Below, piece after piece: positions 62,579 to 64,000 of a DNA stretch of 64,000 nucleotides. The notes below the pieces were generated by a model. The model worked only from the letters and a program-made list of their open reading frames with translations, did no database searches and had not been told where the DNA came from. Location of the stretch: the NCBI RefSeq assembly GCF_003014535.1, contig NZ_PYGD01000001.1, positions 1,625,427-1,689,426 of the forward strand, read 5' to 3'. Position 1 is the first letter of the stretch; every line of letters begins with the position of its first letter. The position numbers were made by a program, and so were the translations under genes. The stretch comes from Taibaiella chishuiensis. Lineage in GTDB: Bacteria; Bacteroidota; Bacteroidia; Chitinophagales; Chitinophagaceae.

Positions 62579-64000
62579 ATGCAAAGAAGGAATTTTATAA
62601 AAAACATGGGTCTGCTTTCCGCGGTATTCGGTGTTTCGGCGCCCGCGGTATTTGCCGGTACGCCTAAAGAGAACGAAGATTATTCTTTTCGCCGGGTAAG
62701 CGGCCGGATCAACTGCGAAGGCAAAGGACTCGAAAAGGTAGTGGTAAGCGACGGCTTTTCCGTAACGCAGACCGATGCCAAAGGAAATTATGTATTAGAA
62801 GCACATTACGATGCGCGCTTTCTCTTTTATACCCTTCCTTCGGGTTACGAGATCCCCAATGAAAAAGGTATTGCCCGCTTTTATATGGCGCTGAAAAAAG
62901 GCCAGAAACAGCAACAGGCCGACTTTTCGCTGGTAAAGGCCAAACAGGACGATACCCGGCATGCCTTCGTGGTATGGGCCGATACCCAGATCAAAACGGA
63001 GGAAGATGCGCAAAAGCTGCTGACCATATCGGCGCCTGATGCCCATACGCATATTCAGAAGCTGATGGACCGGCCCGTATTCGGCATCGGTTGCGGCGAC
63101 CTGGTCTGGGATAATTTCGACCTGTTTAAAGATTACCGCGAAGCGGTAGCGATGACGGGCATACCCTTCTGGCAGGTGATCGGCAACCATGATATGGACT
63201 ATGGCGCGCGCACCGACGATGCCTCACAGGAGAGTTTCGAAGCCCAGTTCGGACCATCGTACTATTCCTTTAACAAAGGCAAGGTGCATTACGTGGTACT
63301 CGACGATGTGTTCTTTATCGGTGCCGGGCACCGGTATATCGGTTACCTGACCGAAACCCAGCTGCGTTGGCTGGAGAAAGACCTGAGTTATATTCCCCAG
63401 GGCAGTACGGTAGTGGTTGCCTTACATATTCCTTCCAATACCGGCGATAAACGCCGCAATAAACGGAAGGAGGAAGAGATGGGCGGTGTATTGACCAATC
63501 GCAAAGCGCTGTATGAATTGCTGAAGCCTTATAAGGTGCAGATCGTATCGGGCCATACGCACTGGAACGAAGTATGGGAAAAGGATAATATCACGGAACA
63601 TAACCTGGGTACGGTTTGTGGCGCCTGGTGGTCGGGGCCGGTATGCGGCGATGGTACGCCCAATGGTTTCGGTGTATTCGAAGTTGCGGGCGACGATATC
63701 AGCTGGTATTATAAATCTACCGGCTACGAAAAGGAGCACCAGCTGCGGTTATATAAGCCCGGCGCCGACAAGGAAAGGCCTCAGGCGGTGATCGCCAATA
63801 TCTGGAACCACGACAAACGCTGGACGGTAGAATGGTTTGAAGATGGTGTGGCAAAGGGCAAAATGGAGCAGTATACCGGTTATGATCCTTCAGCAGCAGA
63901 GCTGTACGAAGGTGCTGCCTTGCCGCAGCAACGCAAATGGATCGAACCCATCCTGACCGATCACCTGTTCCAGGCGGTTCCAGCCGCGGGCGTACGCGAG
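62579..64000 (+). CDS. Tat-exported calcineurin-like metallophosphoesterase (partial)
   Basis: A gene running off the window, 474 codons seen. The N-terminus MQRRNFIKNMG is a twin-arginine signal followed by LLSAVFGVSAPAVFA. Residues about 37-105 form a MetallophosN domain (VSGRINCEGKGLEKVVVSDG). The catalytic domain shows WADTQ (DxQ in place of DxH), GCGDLVWDN, IGNHDMD, ALHIP and SGHTHWNE, the metal-binding set of calcineurin-like phosphoesterases. A MetallophosC domain starts at about residue 395. It would act in the periplasm on a phosphoester taken up or bound by the SusCD system. Start ATG at 62579. Confidence 0.92.
   Translation, partial: MQRRNFIKNMGLLSAVFGVSAPAVFAGTPKENEDYSFRRVSGRINCEGKGLEKVVVSDGFSVTQTDAKGNYVLEAHYDARFLFYTLPSGYEIPNEKGIARFYMALKKGQKQQQADFSLVKAKQDDTRHAFVVWADTQIKTEEDAQKLLTISAPDAHTHIQKLMDRPVFGIGCGDLVWDNFDLFKDYREAVAMTGIPFWQVIGNHDMDYGARTDDASQESFEAQFGPSYYSFNKGKVHYVVLDDVFFIGAGHRYIGYLTETQLRWLEKDLSYIPQGSTVVVALHIPSNTGDKRRNKRKEEEMGGVLTNRKALYELLKPYKVQIVSGHTHWNEVWEKDNITEHNLGTVCGAWWSGPVCGDGTPNGFGVFEVAGDDISWYYKSTGYEKEHQLRLYKPGADKERPQAVIANIWNHDKRWTVEWFEDGVAKGKMEQYTGYDPSAAELYEGAALPQQRKWIEPILTDHLFQAVPAAGVRE

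Overview
The window comes from a member of the Bacteroidota, most likely the Chitinophagales/Chitinophagaceae (genus not assignable by eye). The grounds are: type IX secretion signals of both kinds (CHU_C/gliding-type C-terminus at 17449-20010; Por-type tails at 42633-48953 and 52699-54060), a SusC/SusD pair driven by an ECF sigma/FecR switch, LytS/LytTR signalling, a DUF4374/PepSY iron operon, and many Bacteroidota-type promoters (-7 element TAnnTTTG). Base composition is balanced and coding density is high. I see no tRNA, rRNA, CRISPR array, transposase, integrase or phage gene.

Layout. 1-5.2 kb is accessory: an array of hairpin-forming repeats (1-366), four paralogous small secreted proteins on the minus strand (435-812, 993-1364, 4238-4627, 4832-5206), an orphan lanthipeptide-type precursor (1647-1859) and a large secreted protein of unknown function (2145-4163). 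5.6-13.4 kb is a tight eight-gene plus-strand operon: TIR protein, two-TM protein, vWA (TerY-like), PP2C phosphatase, Ser/Thr kinase, zinc-finger/Ig-repeat protein, short DUF4407-like membrane protein and full DUF4407 protein. It is preceded by a promoter with a perfect 16-bp palindrome. It resembles the TerY-P triad (vWA-PP2C-kinase) wired to a TIR effector and membrane partners, and is the best candidate here for an undescribed signalling or defence system.

13.6-27.5 kb is mixed housekeeping and surface genes: methyltransferase plus SMUG2-type glycosylase; an Rrf2 regulator with flavohemoglobin (nitric oxide defence) sharing a candidate operator; a PKD/T9SS surface protein; a P-loop kinase-like NTPase; the TIGR03915/TIGR03916 DNA-metabolism pair next to tandem repeats; a secreted unknown; a WG-repeat protein; a class V aminotransferase-fold enzyme and a small unknown.

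27.7-42.3 kb holds an ECF sigma factor with an unusual anti-sigma-like/TonB-plug/vWA fusion, a secreted M28 peptidase, an S41 peptidase with a LytS/LytTR two-component pair, and a siderophore-type iron operon (TonB receptor, DUF4374 lipoprotein, two small membrane proteins, PepSY protein).

42.6-54 kb encodes surface proteins: a 2106-residue four-module beta-helix protein exported by T9SS, a Crp/Fnr regulator divergent from a HAD hydrolase/CAT-like pair, and an S74-chaperone adhesin with a T9SS partner. 54.3 kb to the end is an ECF sigma/FecR/SusC/SusD/DUF5689/small protein/Tat-exported metallophosphoesterase locus, probably for capture and dephosphorylation of an unknown phosphoester; the last gene runs off the window.
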